Of a stretch of DNA of 36,134 nt, positions 24,210-33,586 are shown piece by piece; within the stretch, counting starts at the first letter, position 1; every line of letters begins with the position of its first letter. The notes below the pieces were generated by a model. That model did no database searches, had not been told where the DNA came from, and saw only the letters and a program-made list of their open reading frames with translations. Made by a program: the position numbers and the translations under genes. Source of the DNA: an uncultured Actinomycetes bacterium (lineage in GTDB: Bacteria; Actinomycetota; Actinomycetes; Nanopelagicales; Nanopelagicaceae); the NCBI GenBank assembly GCA_903844115.1, contig CAIMSI010000022.1:1-36134 (forward strand), read 5' to 3'.

Positions 24210-27200
24210 AGATCCTTCGATTAAGAGTGTTTTAGTAATAGGTAGTGGCCCGATTGTCATCGGCCAGGCATGCGAGTTTGACTATTCAGGAACGCAAGCG
24301 TGCCGAGTGTTACGCGAAGAAGGTGTTCGAGTAATTCTGATCAACTCTAATCCTGCGACTATCATGACCGATCCTGAGTTTGCCGATGCTACATACATAG
24401 AGCCAATCACAACTGAGATTATCGAAAAGATTATTGCAAAGGAAAGGCCTGACGCGGTACTTGCAACGCTTGGCGGACAGACTGCGCTGAATGCAGCCAT
24501 GGCGCTAGATCAATTAGGAATATTTGAAAAGTATGGAACTAAGCTCATCGGAGCTGATATACCTGCGATTAAACGTGGAGAAGATAGAGATATCTTCAAA
24601 AAAATTGTGGCAAAAATTGGGGGAGAGTCTGCGCGTTCTGCAATTTGCCATAGTCTTGAAGACTGCTATTTAGCAGTAAAAGAATTGAATTATCCGGTGG
24701 TGGTGCGCCCCTCATTCACCATGGGTGGTTTGGGTTCGGGAATCGCATTCAATCGAGAAGAACTTGATTTGATCGCTGGCGCAGGATTGCGCCATAGCCC
24801 AACAACGGAAGTTCTCTTAGAAGAATCAATTCTTGGATGGAAAGAATATGAGCTCGAAGTTATGCGCGACCATAAGGACAATGTTGTCATCGTCTGCTCC
24901 ATTGAGAATGTAGATCCTATGGGCGTTCATACGGGCGACTCCATTACGGTGGCTCCGGCTCTAACGCTTACGGATGTGGAATATCAAAAGTTGAGAGACC
25001 TTTCGATCAAAATCATACGTGAAGTCGGGGTGGCAACTGGTGGTTGCAACATCCAATTTGCTGTCAATCCGGTAGATGGTCGGATCATTGTTATTGAAAT
25101 GAATCCTCGCGTTTCTCGTTCTTCAGCCCTTGCCTCCAAAGCAACTGGTTTTCCTATCGCGAAAATTGCCACGAAATTAGCAATTGGATACAGCCTGGAT
25201 GAAATTCAAAATGACATCACTCGGAGTACCCCTGCCTCATTTGAGCCAACTCTTGACTATATAGTTGTCAAAGTTCCTCGCTTTGCCTTTGAAAAATTTC
25301 CAGAGGCAGACCCTCGTTTAACAACAACTATGAAGTCAGTTGGCGAGGCAATGGCCATAGGTCGAAGTTTTCCAGAGGCTCTTCAAAAGGCTCTGCGCTC
25401 GGTGGAGAAAAAAGGAACTTCGTTCTCGTGGACAACGCCAGCTCTATCAAAGGAAGCACTTGAGTCGGCTGTTGGGATACCAACAGAGTTTCGCCTTCAA
25501 CAGGTCCAACAGTTAATGGCTTTAGGGTCAACGGTTGAAGATCTACACAATCTCACAAAGATTGATCCTTGGTTCTTGTCTCAAATTGAATTAATAAATC
25601 AAATCGCAGTTGAAATCAGGCAAGCATCAGACCTCAGCTCTGAGATTCTTACCCGAGCAAAGCGTTATGGGTTCTCCGATTTTCAAATCAGTGAATTGCG
25701 CGGAGTAAGTGAGAGCGAAGTACGAGTAGTCCGTCATCGTCTGGGAATACTTCCAGTCTATAAAACAGTTGACACTTGTGCGGCCGAATTTGAGGCGCAC
25801 ACGCCTTATCATTACTCAACATATGATTTAGAAACTGAAGTAATTCCGCGCACAAAGCCGGCAGTGATCATCTTGGGCAGTGGGCCGAACCGTATTGGTC
25901 AAGGCGTTGAGTTTGATTATTCTTGCGTACATGCTGCATTCGCTCTCAAAGCGGCGGGTTATGAGACCATCATGATTAACTGCAACCCTGAAACTGTATC
26001 TACCGATTATGACACTTCTGATCGATTGTATTTTGAACCGCTCACATTGGAAGATGTATTAGAAGTAGTACATGCTGAAACTTTGGCAGGCCCCGTACTT
26101 GGTGTTATCGCTCAACTTGGCGGACAAACACCACTGGGACTAGCCCGTGGGTTGATGGAAGCCGGTGTGAAGATTCTTGGAACTAGTCCAGATTCGATTG
26201 ACCTGGCTGAAGATCGTGGCCAATTCGGTAAAGTACTCGATGACGCCCACCTGGTAGCTCCGAAATATGGAATGGCTCATTCATATGCCGAAGCGCTCAC
26301 AATTGCTCATGAAATAAGTTACCCGGTCTTGGTTCGTCCATCATTCGTTTTGGGTGGCCGTGGAATGGAAATAGTTTACGACGATGAATCATTGAAGGGT
26401 TTTATCGAACGCGCTACTGAGATTACCCCGAACCATCCGGTTTTGATTGATAGGTTTTTGGATGATGCGATTGAAATTGATGTTGACGCACTTTACGATG
26501 GTAAGGAACTTTTCCTTGCTGGTGTAATGGAGCATATTGAGGAAGCTGGAATTCATTCAGGAGACTCTGCCTGTGTTTTACCGAGTGCCTCTCTCAACAC
26601 CGATATGTTGATGCAAATCAGAGAAGCGACCTTCAAGATAGCTTCTGGCGTTGGGGTTCGTGGATTAATCAATATTCAATTTGCAATCACGAGAACTGGT
26701 CCAGGTGAAACTGGGACCCTTTATGTTCTAGAGGCTAATCCACGTGCATCGCGAACCGTTCCGTTTGTCAGTAAGGCAACGGGAAATCCGTTAGCCAAGG
26801 CGGCAGCCCTTATTTCGGTTGGTAAAAGTATTTCTGACTTGCGTGGAGCTGGAGTCCTACCGGATTCCGGTGATGGCCTGGCACATGGTATTTCGGTGAA
26901 GGAAGCAGTTCTCCCGTGGAATCGATTCCGCCGCGTAGATGGGACTGGGGTTGATTCAGTTCTTGGTCCGGAAATGCGATCAACCGGTGAAGTGATGGGA
27001 ATAGCCAATACTTTCGGAGAGGCATACGCAAAAAGCCAAACCGCCGCATTCGGTGCGCTTCCAACGAACGGAAATGTATTCCTATCTTTAAGTGAGCGAG
27101 ATAAGCAAGGGTCGGTTGAACCAGCTCGCACGTTAGTGAACCTTGGTTTCAATCTTTTTACTACGGGTGGTACTCATGATTTCTTATTGGAAAATGGAGT

Positions 27201-27471
27201 TGCATCAACACAGGTGCGAAAGAATTCAGATGCAACTAGTTCGGGGCCCTCGGCTGTCGATATTATTACAAACGGGACCGTCCAATTAGTTATCAATACA
27301 CCTCTTGGTCGCGGCACGCGCCACGATGGTTGGCTGATCAGAACTGCATCGGTTCAACGTCAGATTCCTATAATCACGACTATCGCAGGATTTAAAGCCG
27401 CCGTTGCGGGGATATCCGACATCACAAAAAGCGCTTTCTCAATTAAATCTATCCAAGAGTGGTCAGCATGA
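24202..27471 (+). CDS. carB: Carbamoyl-phosphate synthase large chain
   Basis: Makes carbamoyl phosphate from bicarbonate, ammonia and two ATP; 1089 residues. The two homologous halves are clear: the first begins [21 protein letters not shown] and has GGQTALN and [20 protein letters not shown]; the second begins [20 protein letters not shown] and has [12 protein letters not shown] and [20 protein letters not shown]. The MGS-like allosteric domain occupies about the last 140 residues ([16 protein letters not shown], then [18 protein letters not shown]). The product feeds pyrimidines and arginine. It overlaps pyrK by 4 bp. Confidence 0.98.
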   Translation: MPKDPSIKSVLVIGSGPIVIGQACEFDYSGTQACRVLREEGVRVILINSNPATIMTDPEFADATYIEPITTEIIEKIIAKERPDAVLATLGGQTALNAAMALDQLGIFEKYGTKLIGADIPAIKRGEDRDIFKKIVAKIGGESARSAICHSLEDCYLAVKELNYPVVVRPSFTMGGLGSGIAFNREELDLIAGAGLRHSPTTEVLLEESILGWKEYELEVMRDHKDNVVIVCSIENVDPMGVHTGDSITVAPALTLTDVEYQKLRDLSIKIIREVGVATGGCNIQFAVNPVDGRIIVIEMNPRVSRSSALASKATGFPIAKIATKLAIGYSLDEIQNDITRSTPASFEPTLDYIVVKVPRFAFEKFPEADPRLTTTMKSVGEAMAIGRSFPEALQKALRSVEKKGTSFSWTTPALSKEALESAVGIPTEFRLQQVQQLMALGSTVEDLHNLTKIDPWFLSQIELINQIAVEIRQASDLSSEILTRAKRYGFSDFQISELRGVSESEVRVVRHRLGILPVYKTVDTCAAEFEAHTPYHYSTYDLETEVIPRTKPAVIILGSGPNRIGQGVEFDYSCVHAAFALKAAGYETIMINCNPETVSTDYDTSDRLYFEPLTLEDVLEVVHAETLAGPVLGVIAQLGGQTPLGLARGLMEAGVKILGTSPDSIDLAEDRGQFGKVLDDAHLVAPKYGMAHSYAEALTIAHEISYPVLVRPSFVLGGRGMEIVYDDESLKGFIERATEITPNHPVLIDRFLDDAIEIDVDALYDGKELFLAGVMEHIEEAGIHSGDSACVLPSASLNTDMLMQIREATFKIASGVGVRGLINIQFAITRTGPGETGTLYVLEANPRASRTVPFVSKATGNPLAKAAALISVGKSISDLRGAGVLPDSGDGLAHGISVKEAVLPWNRFRRVDGTGVDSVLGPEMRSTGEVMGIANTFGEAYAKSQTAAFGALPTNGNVFLSLSERDKQGSVEPARTLVNLGFNLFTTGGTHDFLLENGVASTQVRKNSDATSSGPSAVDIITNGTVQLVINTPLGRGTRHDGWLIRTASVQRQIPIITTIAGFKAAVAGISDITKSAFSIKSIQEWSA

Positions 27472-28322
27472 GCGCAATAAATCCCCGCGCTTTGCAAACT
27501 TCTGCCGAAGTTTTGAGTAATAAAAAAGTTGGCGCATATCACCATATGGTCTTTGCTGTGGATGGGCTAGCGCAAAATGCGCGACCTGGAAATTTTGTTG
27601 CTATCGCAGTTGGGGGAGAAGCCTCCTCACTTGTGTTGCGGCGCGCGTTTGCAATTTATCGATCCTCAGATAAGGGCAGCGCCGGTGGCGTAATAGAACT
27701 TGTGATTGCACCACACGGACAGGGAAGTAAGTGGCTGGCTTCTAGAGAAGTGCACGATCACGTCGATATGGTCGGCCCACTTGGCACATCCTTTGGAATC
27801 CCTACCGAACCGGTTCGCGCTTTATTAGTCGGAGGTGGCTACGGATCGGCTCCATTATTTGGATTGGCCGAAGTTCTTAAGTCACGTGGATGTCGCGTTG
27901 ACATGGTTCTCGGAGCTAGCACGGCAGGCAAGATTTATGCCCCGCTTGAAGGCAAGCGTTCAGTTTCATCCATGACGTTAACGACAGATGATGGATCCGT
28001 TGGAATTGAAGGAAAAGTTAGCGATGCGCTGCCACAACTCATCACGGAGAACGAGTCTGAGATTATTTATTCTTGTGGTCCCATGGCGATGCTTAAGGCT
28101 ATCCAAGAAATTGCTGACAAATACAAGCTAGTTCATCAAGCATCTGTGGAAGAAAGCATGGCCTGTGGAATTGGCGTGTGCATGACGTGCGTAGTGCCGA
28201 TACGAAGGGAAGATGGAATTGTAAGAATGACAAGGACATGTATCGACGGCCCAGTCATGGATGGTGCCAGCGTTGTCTGGGACAGTAATCGAAAAATCCC
28301 TGAAGGTACGTGGGGCGCTTGA
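27468..28322 (+). CDS. pyrK: Dihydroorotate dehydrogenase electron transfer subunit PyrK
   Basis: FAD and [2Fe-2S] subunit that passes electrons from PyrD to NAD; 284 residues. The N-terminal FAD-binding barrel includes [11 protein letters not shown] and [10 protein letters not shown]. The NAD-binding part has [17 protein letters not shown] and [12 protein letters not shown]. The iron-sulphur ligands are C233-x4-C238-x2-C241-x16-C258. The ATG at 27468 overlaps the carB stop (ATGA) and is preferred over the in-frame GTG at 27459. Its presence makes the neighbouring PyrD a class 1B enzyme. Confidence 0.94.
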   Translation: MSAINPRALQTSAEVLSNKKVGAYHHMVFAVDGLAQNARPGNFVAIAVGGEASSLVLRRAFAIYRSSDKGSAGGVIELVIAPHGQGSKWLASREVHDHVDMVGPLGTSFGIPTEPVRALLVGGGYGSAPLFGLAEVLKSRGCRVDMVLGASTAGKIYAPLEGKRSVSSMTLTTDDGSVGIEGKVSDALPQLITENESEIIYSCGPMAMLKAIQEIADKYKLVHQASVEESMACGIGVCMTCVVPIRREDGIVRMTRTCIDGPVMDGASVVWDSNRKIPEGTWGA

Positions 28323-29254
28323 TGTTTAACTATTCAACGAAGATCTCTGGAACCTCGCTACCCAATCCGATTCTTACCGCGAGCGGCTGCGCCGGCTCAG
28401 GCAAAGAACTATCGCAATTTTTTGCATTAACGGAAATTGGTGCGATTGTAACCAAATCAATTATGTTGAAACCAAGGAGTGGGCGAGCCACCCCCCGCAT
28501 GGCAGAAACTCCAAGCGGAATGCTTAATTCGATAGGTTTACAGGGCCCCGGGATAGATCTTTTCCTAGAAAACGATATACCGTGGTTGCAATCGCAAGAT
28601 GCACGAATCATCATTAGCATCGCGGGTGAAACCGTTGATGATTACGCGGTGCTAGCTCGGCGCGTTCGAGCTCTACCCAATGTTGTTGGTATTGAAGTGA
28701 ATATTTCGTGCCCTAACGTAGAGAACCGAGGAATGGTTTTTTCATGCCATCCAGAGACCGCTCGCGCGGCTATTGAAAACGTACGGCGCAATGTAGGAGG
28801 CGACTTACCCATTATTGCAAAGCTCTCACCAGACGTTACTGACATTGCGATGATCGCAAAAGAAGTAGTGAACGCAGGAGCAGATGGACTTGCGCTGATC
28901 AATACAGTGCTTGGAATGGTGATCGATGTGAACACGATGAGACCAAAGCTTGCGCAAAAAACAGGAGGATTATCGGGTCCGGCAATTAGACCAATAGCAG
29001 TGCGTGCGATTTATCAAGTGCACGAATCTCTTCCGAAAACTCCAATCATTGGAATGGGTGGAGTTGCTACCGGCGTTGACGCCCTTGAACTTGTTCTAGC
29101 CGGAGCCAGCGCTATTTCAGTTGGTACTGCAACCTTTGGAAATCCTACGGCGGTAATGAAGGTCAAGGATGAATTGCAAGCGTTGCTCTTGGAGCGGGGA
29201 TTTACCAATTTCAGTGACGCGGTTGGTTTTGCTCATCGCCCGGAGAATGGATAG
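28322..29254 (+). CDS. pyrD: Dihydroorotate dehydrogenase catalytic subunit, class 1B
   Basis: FMN enzyme that oxidises dihydroorotate to orotate, soluble and paired with PyrK; 310 residues. The class 1 catalytic cysteine is C130 in EVNISCPNVENRG (class 2 membrane enzymes use serine). FMN-binding segments include NPILTASGCAGSG, SIMLKPRSGRATPRM, NSIGLQGPG and GMGGVATGVDALELVLAGASAISVGTA. The start ATG at 28322 overlaps the pyrK stop (TGATG); an in-frame GTG at 28310 lies inside pyrK and is less likely. Confidence 0.97.
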   Translation: MFNYSTKISGTSLPNPILTASGCAGSGKELSQFFALTEIGAIVTKSIMLKPRSGRATPRMAETPSGMLNSIGLQGPGIDLFLENDIPWLQSQDARIIISIAGETVDDYAVLARRVRALPNVVGIEVNISCPNVENRGMVFSCHPETARAAIENVRRNVGGDLPIIAKLSPDVTDIAMIAKEVVNAGADGLALINTVLGMVIDVNTMRPKLAQKTGGLSGPAIRPIAVRAIYQVHESLPKTPIIGMGGVATGVDALELVLAGASAISVGTATFGNPTAVMKVKDELQALLLERGFTNFSDAVGFAHRPENG

Positions 29255-29262
29255 GAATGGTT

Positions 29263-29955
29263 ATGTCACAGTCGCCGATCATTTTGGCGCTAGATACACC
29301 GCACCTTGATAAGGCCTGCGAGTGGATTGAAGCGACAAATGAAGTTATCAAGGTTTATAAAACTGGTCTTGAATTTTTCCTCACACACGGAGAGACTGGA
29401 ATAGCTCGTTTGCGCGAGGTTGGAGATTTTGATCTATTTTTAGATCTCAAACTCCACGATATTCCTAATACGGTGGCATCGGCGACAAAAGCCATTGCGC
29501 ATATAAATCCTCGCTTTCTTACCGTTCATGCTTCCGGCGGTAAAGATATGGTGCGCTCGGCTGTGGAGGCTGCTCCTCACATAGATATTACGGCAGTCAC
29601 AATTTTGACGTCGTTATCTGAAATTGATTTACAAGAAATTGGTTTTGCTGAGGATGCACTTCAATCCGCTGTGAGTTTAGCCAAGCAATCGGTTGTAGCC
29701 GGAGCACGCGCAATTGTTTGCTCCCCGCTAGAAGTGCGGGCCATACGACTTGCAGTTGGAGATTCTCCAACAATTATTACTCCTGGCGTGCGCCCAGCGG
29801 GATCAGATCTCGGAGACCAAAATAGAGTGATGACTCCGGCAGATGCGATCAAAGCTGGTTCCACATTGTTAGTTATCGGCCGTCCAATTACTTCGTTAAC
29901 CGATTCGCGTTTGATGTTGGATAAAGCGCGCGAGATAACTGATAGCACGCGCTAA
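29263..29955 (+). CDS. pyrF: Orotidine-5'-phosphate decarboxylase
   Basis: Decarboxylates OMP to UMP, the last step; 230 residues. The catalytic D-x-K-x-x-D array is D61-L-K63-L-H-D66-I-P-N, with GLEFFLTHG before it and PGVRPAGSDLGDQNRVMTPADAI near the phosphate site. Two ATGs are in frame (29257, 29263); the second is correctly placed 6 nt after AGGA (29253-29256). The TAA overlaps the next ATG by one base. Confidence 0.97.
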   Translation: MSQSPIILALDTPHLDKACEWIEATNEVIKVYKTGLEFFLTHGETGIARLREVGDFDLFLDLKLHDIPNTVASATKAIAHINPRFLTVHASGGKDMVRSAVEAAPHIDITAVTILTSLSEIDLQEIGFAEDALQSAVSLAKQSVVAGARAIVCSPLEVRAIRLAVGDSPTIITPGVRPAGSDLGDQNRVMTPADAIKAGSTLLVIGRPITSLTDSRLMLDKAREITDSTR

Positions 29956-30842
29956 TGAGTCCAGATCGCAGACCAAATCCTCCCGTACTCTCAGCGGAGC
30001 AAAGGCGTGCGAACCTACTCTTAGCAAAAGCAGCCCGCATTGAAAGGGCGTCTGTGAAAGAAGCAATCACCACCAATACAATCTCCATATTTGATGCAAT
30101 TAATGATCCCCGTGAATCAATACAGAGAATGAAAGTGTTGGACCTTTTGGGTTCCATACCCGGAGTTGGTCCGGCCCGAGCACAACTTATTATGGAGCGG
30201 AAGAAGATATCTTTAACCCGTAGAATTGGTGGACTGGGTGCACACCAATTACGAGCTCTGCGCAAGGAGGCGGGAATTATGAAGCTAGATCCTAAACAGG
30301 GTTCCCTCGTTGTGATGTCCGGGCCTGGAGGCGTTGGGAAGAGCACAATTACTGCATATCTAAAAAATGACCCTCGCTTTTGGGTGAGCGTTTCTGTTAC
30401 GACAAGAGCGCCACGTGTTACCGAAAAAGATGGTGTGGATTATTTTTTTGTAACAGAGAACAAGTTTGATCAACTGGTCGCTAGCAACGAATTTCTTGAA
30501 TGGGCAAACTTTGCAGGTGCCAGGTATGGAACTCCTAAGACTCCCGTAAATGAGTGGCGAGAACTAGGAAAGCACGTTCTTCTAGAAATCGAAATTGATG
30601 GGGCGAGGCAAATTCGAAAAACTGATCCGACTGCCAAACTGATCTTCATTGCGCCTCCCTCCTGGGAAGAACTTGAAACCAGACTTGCCAACCGGGGGAC
30701 GGACTCTCCAGAGAGGCGAGAAGCCCGACTAGCCCTTGCGCGCCAGGAGATGGCAGCGGCAGCAGAATTCGACTTTACTATCGTGAATGAGCAGGTCGAG
30801 GGCGTTGTAGCCCAGATGGTATCCTTGGCAACTGCGCCATAA
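29955..30842 (+). CDS. gmk: Fused actinobacterial integration host factor (mIHF) - guanylate kinase
   Basis: One continuous 295-residue frame encodes two proteins that are normally adjacent but separate in actinobacteria. Residues about 1-107 are mIHF, a nucleoid DNA-binding protein: LSAEQRRANLLLAKAARIERASVK, then RMKVLDLLGSIPGVGPARAQLIM and SLTRRIGGLGAHQLRAL, the H2TH-type region. Residues 109-295 are guanylate kinase (GMP to GDP): P-loop GPGGVGKST (123-131), SVTTRAPRVTEKDGVDYFFV, LEIEIDGARQI and the lid with LANRGTDSPERREARL. There is no stop between them. However, an ATG at 30279 (M109) has a strong upstream AAGGAGG, so free Gmk may also be made. Confidence 0.93.
   Translation: MSPDRRPNPPVLSAEQRRANLLLAKAARIERASVKEAITTNTISIFDAINDPRESIQRMKVLDLLGSIPGVGPARAQLIMERKKISLTRRIGGLGAHQLRALRKEAGIMKLDPKQGSLVVMSGPGGVGKSTITAYLKNDPRFWVSVSVTTRAPRVTEKDGVDYFFVTENKFDQLVASNEFLEWANFAGARYGTPKTPVNEWRELGKHVLLEIEIDGARQIRKTDPTAKLIFIAPPSWEELETRLANRGTDSPERREARLALARQEMAAAAEFDFTIVNEQVEGVVAQMVSLATAP
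30264..30281 (+). promoter_or_regulatory. Internal ribosome binding site and start for stand-alone guanylate kinase
   Basis: AAGGAGG (30264-30270) lies inside the fused gene, encoding part of R-K-E-A at the mIHF end. Eight nt later comes ATG (30279-30281), in frame, at codon 109. Initiation here would give a Gmk of 187 residues, a normal size. It is one of the strongest Shine-Dalgarno matches in the window. Confidence 0.6.
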
Positions 30843-30877
30843 GAGATTTGCGTACAAGAGAGTTATAAGGGGTCACA

Positions 30878-31159
30878 GTGTCTAATTTGTCTGCGAACGA
30901 CGGAATCACCAATCCTCCTATCGATCAACTTCTCGATAAGGCTGGTTCTAAATACAGTCTCGTCCTCTACGCTGCAAAGCGTGCGCGCCAAATTAATGCT
31001 TATTATTCACAACTTGGTGAAGGCCTTCTTGAATATGTTGGTCCGCTTGTCGATACATACGTTCATGAGAAGCCTCTCTCTATCGCTCTTCGCGAGATTA
31101 ATGAGGGTTTACTCACCATCGAAAATCTCGAACCAAAGAGCACCGAAGCTTCAGCATAA
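30878..31159 (+). CDS. rpoZ: RNA polymerase omega subunit
   Basis: A small RNA polymerase assembly subunit that clamps the beta' C-terminus; 93 residues. Recognised by [31 protein letters not shown] and the following [12 protein letters not shown], plus the actinobacterial C-terminal [18 protein letters not shown]. The start is GTG with AAGGGG (30867-30872) 5 nt upstream. The gap of 35 bp after gmk is the largest between 20326 and 36001. Confidence 0.95.
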   Translation: MSNLSANDGITNPPIDQLLDKAGSKYSLVLYAAKRARQINAYYSQLGEGLLEYVGPLVDTYVHEKPLSIALREINEGLLTIENLEPKSTEASA

Positions 31160-31173
31160 TTTCGCGGTGAGCA

Positions 31174-32394
31174 ATGACTGCGCCTGCTTCTAAGATATCA
31201 AGGGAAATTATCCTTGGTGTAGGTGGAGGAATATCTGCTTACAAAGCTTGTGATTTATTGCGTCGACTTCAAGATGCCGGCTTTCTTGTCTCAGTCATCC
31301 CCACTCGTGCGTCTCTGAATTTTGTTGGTAAGGCCACTTGGGAAGCTCTATCCGGTCGACCAGTGCAAGATGACCTTTGGAATAACGTTCACGAAGTACC
31401 ACATATTGTATTAGCCAAGAAAGCTGATGCGATAGTTATAGCTCCTGCCACGGCTGACCTCATTGCGCGAATAGCATCAGGGCGCGCGGATGATTTTTTG
31501 ACTAATGTTATTTTGGCTTCCACTGCGCCTCTGATTGTTGTCCCTGCGATGCACACAGAAATGTGGCTAAACGCTTCAACGGTGGCAAATGTCGCAACAC
31601 TTCGCGGCCGAGGAATAACTGTTCTTGATCCAAGTGTTGGAAAGTTAACTAGTGGTGATGTTGGCATCGGACGATTCCCCGAGAGCGCGCAAATAGTGAG
31701 AGAAGTTGAAGAGAAATTGCATCACAAGTCAGATTTGCGCAATCGTAAGGTGCTCATTAGCGCCGGCGGAACTCGTGAGGCGATTGATCCCGTCCGCTAT
31801 ATTGGCAATCTTTCATCAGGTAAACAAGGAATTGCTCTTGCGATTAATGCAGCTTCCAGAGGAGCATCAGTTTCTCTTGTTATTGCTAATTCTCAAGATA
31901 CAGAGATTGAAGGCGTTGAAGTAGTACACGTAACTACGGCGCAACAGATGAACCTGGAAATGCAAAACCGTTTTACGGGAACTGACATTGTCGTAATGTC
32001 TGCAGCGGTGTCGGATGCTAGACCAGCATCACCATCATCAACAAAATATGCAAAAGGTGAACTCACATCTATTTCACTTGTCGAGAATCCCGACATCATT
32101 GGCACTCTCGCCCTTAAAAAGGTGAAGGAGTTTGTCATTGGTTTTGCGGCTCAGACCGGAAGTGACTCAATTATTAGGGCACAAGAAAAATTGCGGGCAA
32201 AGAATCTTGATCTTATATATGTAAATGATGTCTCTGGCGGAGATATATTCGGGAAAGATGATACCGAAGGCACCATTCTCGACGTGGAGGGCAAGAAAAC
32301 AGAATTCTCTCGCAATTCAAAGATGACACTTGCGAGTCAATTGTTCAGTATCGCTATCGATAAGTTAGGTTACGCCAATGACAACACGAACTAA
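31174..32394 (+). CDS. coaBC: CoaBC: phosphopantothenoylcysteine synthetase/decarboxylase
   Basis: Two consecutive steps of coenzyme A synthesis; 406 residues. The N-terminal flavoprotein CoaC (about 1-185) has [18 protein letters not shown], the active-site His in EVPHI and PAMHTEMW in place of the PxMNxxMW motif of E. coli. The loop that holds Cys158 in E. coli (ACGD) reads [12 protein letters not shown] here. The C-terminal CoaB (about 190-406) has [32 protein letters not shown] and the [15 protein letters not shown] segment. GGTGAG (31166-31171) precedes the ATG. The 3' end overlaps metK by 17 bp. Confidence 0.96.
   Translation: MTAPASKISREIILGVGGGISAYKACDLLRRLQDAGFLVSVIPTRASLNFVGKATWEALSGRPVQDDLWNNVHEVPHIVLAKKADAIVIAPATADLIARIASGRADDFLTNVILASTAPLIVVPAMHTEMWLNASTVANVATLRGRGITVLDPSVGKLTSGDVGIGRFPESAQIVREVEEKLHHKSDLRNRKVLISAGGTREAIDPVRYIGNLSSGKQGIALAINAASRGASVSLVIANSQDTEIEGVEVVHVTTAQQMNLEMQNRFTGTDIVVMSAAVSDARPASPSSTKYAKGELTSISLVENPDIIGTLALKKVKEFVIGFAAQTGSDSIIRAQEKLRAKNLDLIYVNDVSGGDIFGKDDTEGTILDVEGKKTEFSRNSKMTLASQLFSIAIDKLGYANDNTN
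32366..32377 (+). promoter_or_regulatory. Candidate -10 element for leaderless metK transcript inside coaBC
   Basis: TAGGTT (32366-32371) fits TANNNT and is followed by exactly 6 nt before the metK ATG at 32378. It lies in the last codons of coaBC, so it would be an internal promoter of the operon. An AGG within it could alternatively act as a weak ribosome site. Confidence 0.4.
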
Positions 32395-33580
32395 GCGCCT
32401 TTTCACCTCGGAATCTGTCACCGAAGGCCATCCAGATAAGATGGCGGACCAGATTTCCGATGCAATTTTGGATTCGTTGCTTAGTCAGGATTCAAAGAGT
32501 CGTGTCGCCGTGGAAACGTTGATAACAACCGGGCAAGTACACGTTGCTGGCGAGGTGACCACGAACGGCTATGCAGACGTTATGTCAATTGTTCGAGATA
32601 CGGTTTTGGCTATTGGTTACGATTCTTCGGAAAAAGGTTTTGATGGAAACTCTTGTGGAGTTTCACTATCGATTGGACAACAATCTCAGGACATCGCCCA
32701 AGGCGTTGATTCTGCCTTTGAAAAACGCGTTACTTCATCGGTAGATCCTTTGGATTTGCAGGGCGCGGGAGATCAAGGCTTGATGTTTGGTTACGCCTGT
32801 GATGACACGCCGCAGTTGATGCCACTTCCGATTCACCTGGCTCATCAACTTTCCATGAGGCTTGCACAGGTACGTAAGAGTGGTGAGCTCGCATATCTTC
32901 GTCCAGATGGCAAGACTCAAGTCACAATCGAGTACGACGGTGATAAAGCGGTAGCGCTCAATACAGTTGTTATTTCTTCTCAGCATGCAGCTGATGTCGA
33001 TCTGGAGAAGAAACTTGCGCCAGATATCAAACGGCTAGTAATCGACCCCATAATCGCTGATCTAAAGATCAAGACAAATGATGTCCGCACATTGATAAAT
33101 CCGACTGGCCGTTTTGTAATAGGTGGACCAATGGGCGATGCAGGTTTAACTGGCCGCAAGATTATTGTCGACACATATGGTGGAATGGCACGCCATGGTG
33201 GAGGCGCTTTCTCCGGTAAGGATCCTTCGAAGGTGGACCGATCAGCGGCTTATGCCATGCGATGGGTTGCAAAAAATGTTGTCGCTTCTGGACTTGCTAC
33301 GCGTTGTGAAGTTCAAGTTGCGTACGCAATTGGAAAAGCACAACCGGTAGGGCTCTTTGTGGAGTGTTTTGGAACTGAAAAAGTTCCGGTTCTCCAGATC
33401 GAGGCAGCGATTGAATCAGTATTTGATTTGCGTCCTGCAGCTATCATTCGGGATCTTGATTTGCTTCGCCCCATTTACGCTAAAACTAGTAGCTACGGAC
33501 ATTTTGGTCGGGAGTTACCAGAATTCGCATGGGAAAAAATCGACCGTGCATCAGCTCTGCAATCAGCTGTTAAAGGTTGA
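32378..33580 (+). CDS. metK: S-adenosylmethionine synthetase
   Basis: Makes SAM from methionine and ATP; 400 residues. Signatures: [24 protein letters not shown] with H18 and D20 at the ATP/magnesium site, [16 protein letters not shown] (methionine/ATP loop), and the P-loop-like [23 protein letters not shown]. It overlaps coaBC by 17 bp and ends 6 bp before priA. No SAM riboswitch can be present, since the start lies within coaBC. Confidence 0.98.
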   Translation: MTTRTKRLFTSESVTEGHPDKMADQISDAILDSLLSQDSKSRVAVETLITTGQVHVAGEVTTNGYADVMSIVRDTVLAIGYDSSEKGFDGNSCGVSLSIGQQSQDIAQGVDSAFEKRVTSSVDPLDLQGAGDQGLMFGYACDDTPQLMPLPIHLAHQLSMRLAQVRKSGELAYLRPDGKTQVTIEYDGDKAVALNTVVISSQHAADVDLEKKLAPDIKRLVIDPIIADLKIKTNDVRTLINPTGRFVIGGPMGDAGLTGRKIIVDTYGGMARHGGGAFSGKDPSKVDRSAAYAMRWVAKNVVASGLATRCEVQVAYAIGKAQPVGLFVECFGTEKVPVLQIEAAIESVFDLRPAAIIRDLDLLRPIYAKTSSYGHFGRELPEFAWEKIDRASALQSAVKG

Positions 33581-33586
33581 CAAATC

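Noticed and set aside
30848-30868. Promoter TTGCGT / TTATAA before rpoZ
   Set aside because: The spacer is only 9 bp and the second hexamer does not fit TANNNT; the gap is better explained by the AAGGGG ribosome site.
32340-32378. SAM riboswitch before metK
   Set aside because: The metK start lies inside coaBC, so there is no untranslated leader to hold one.
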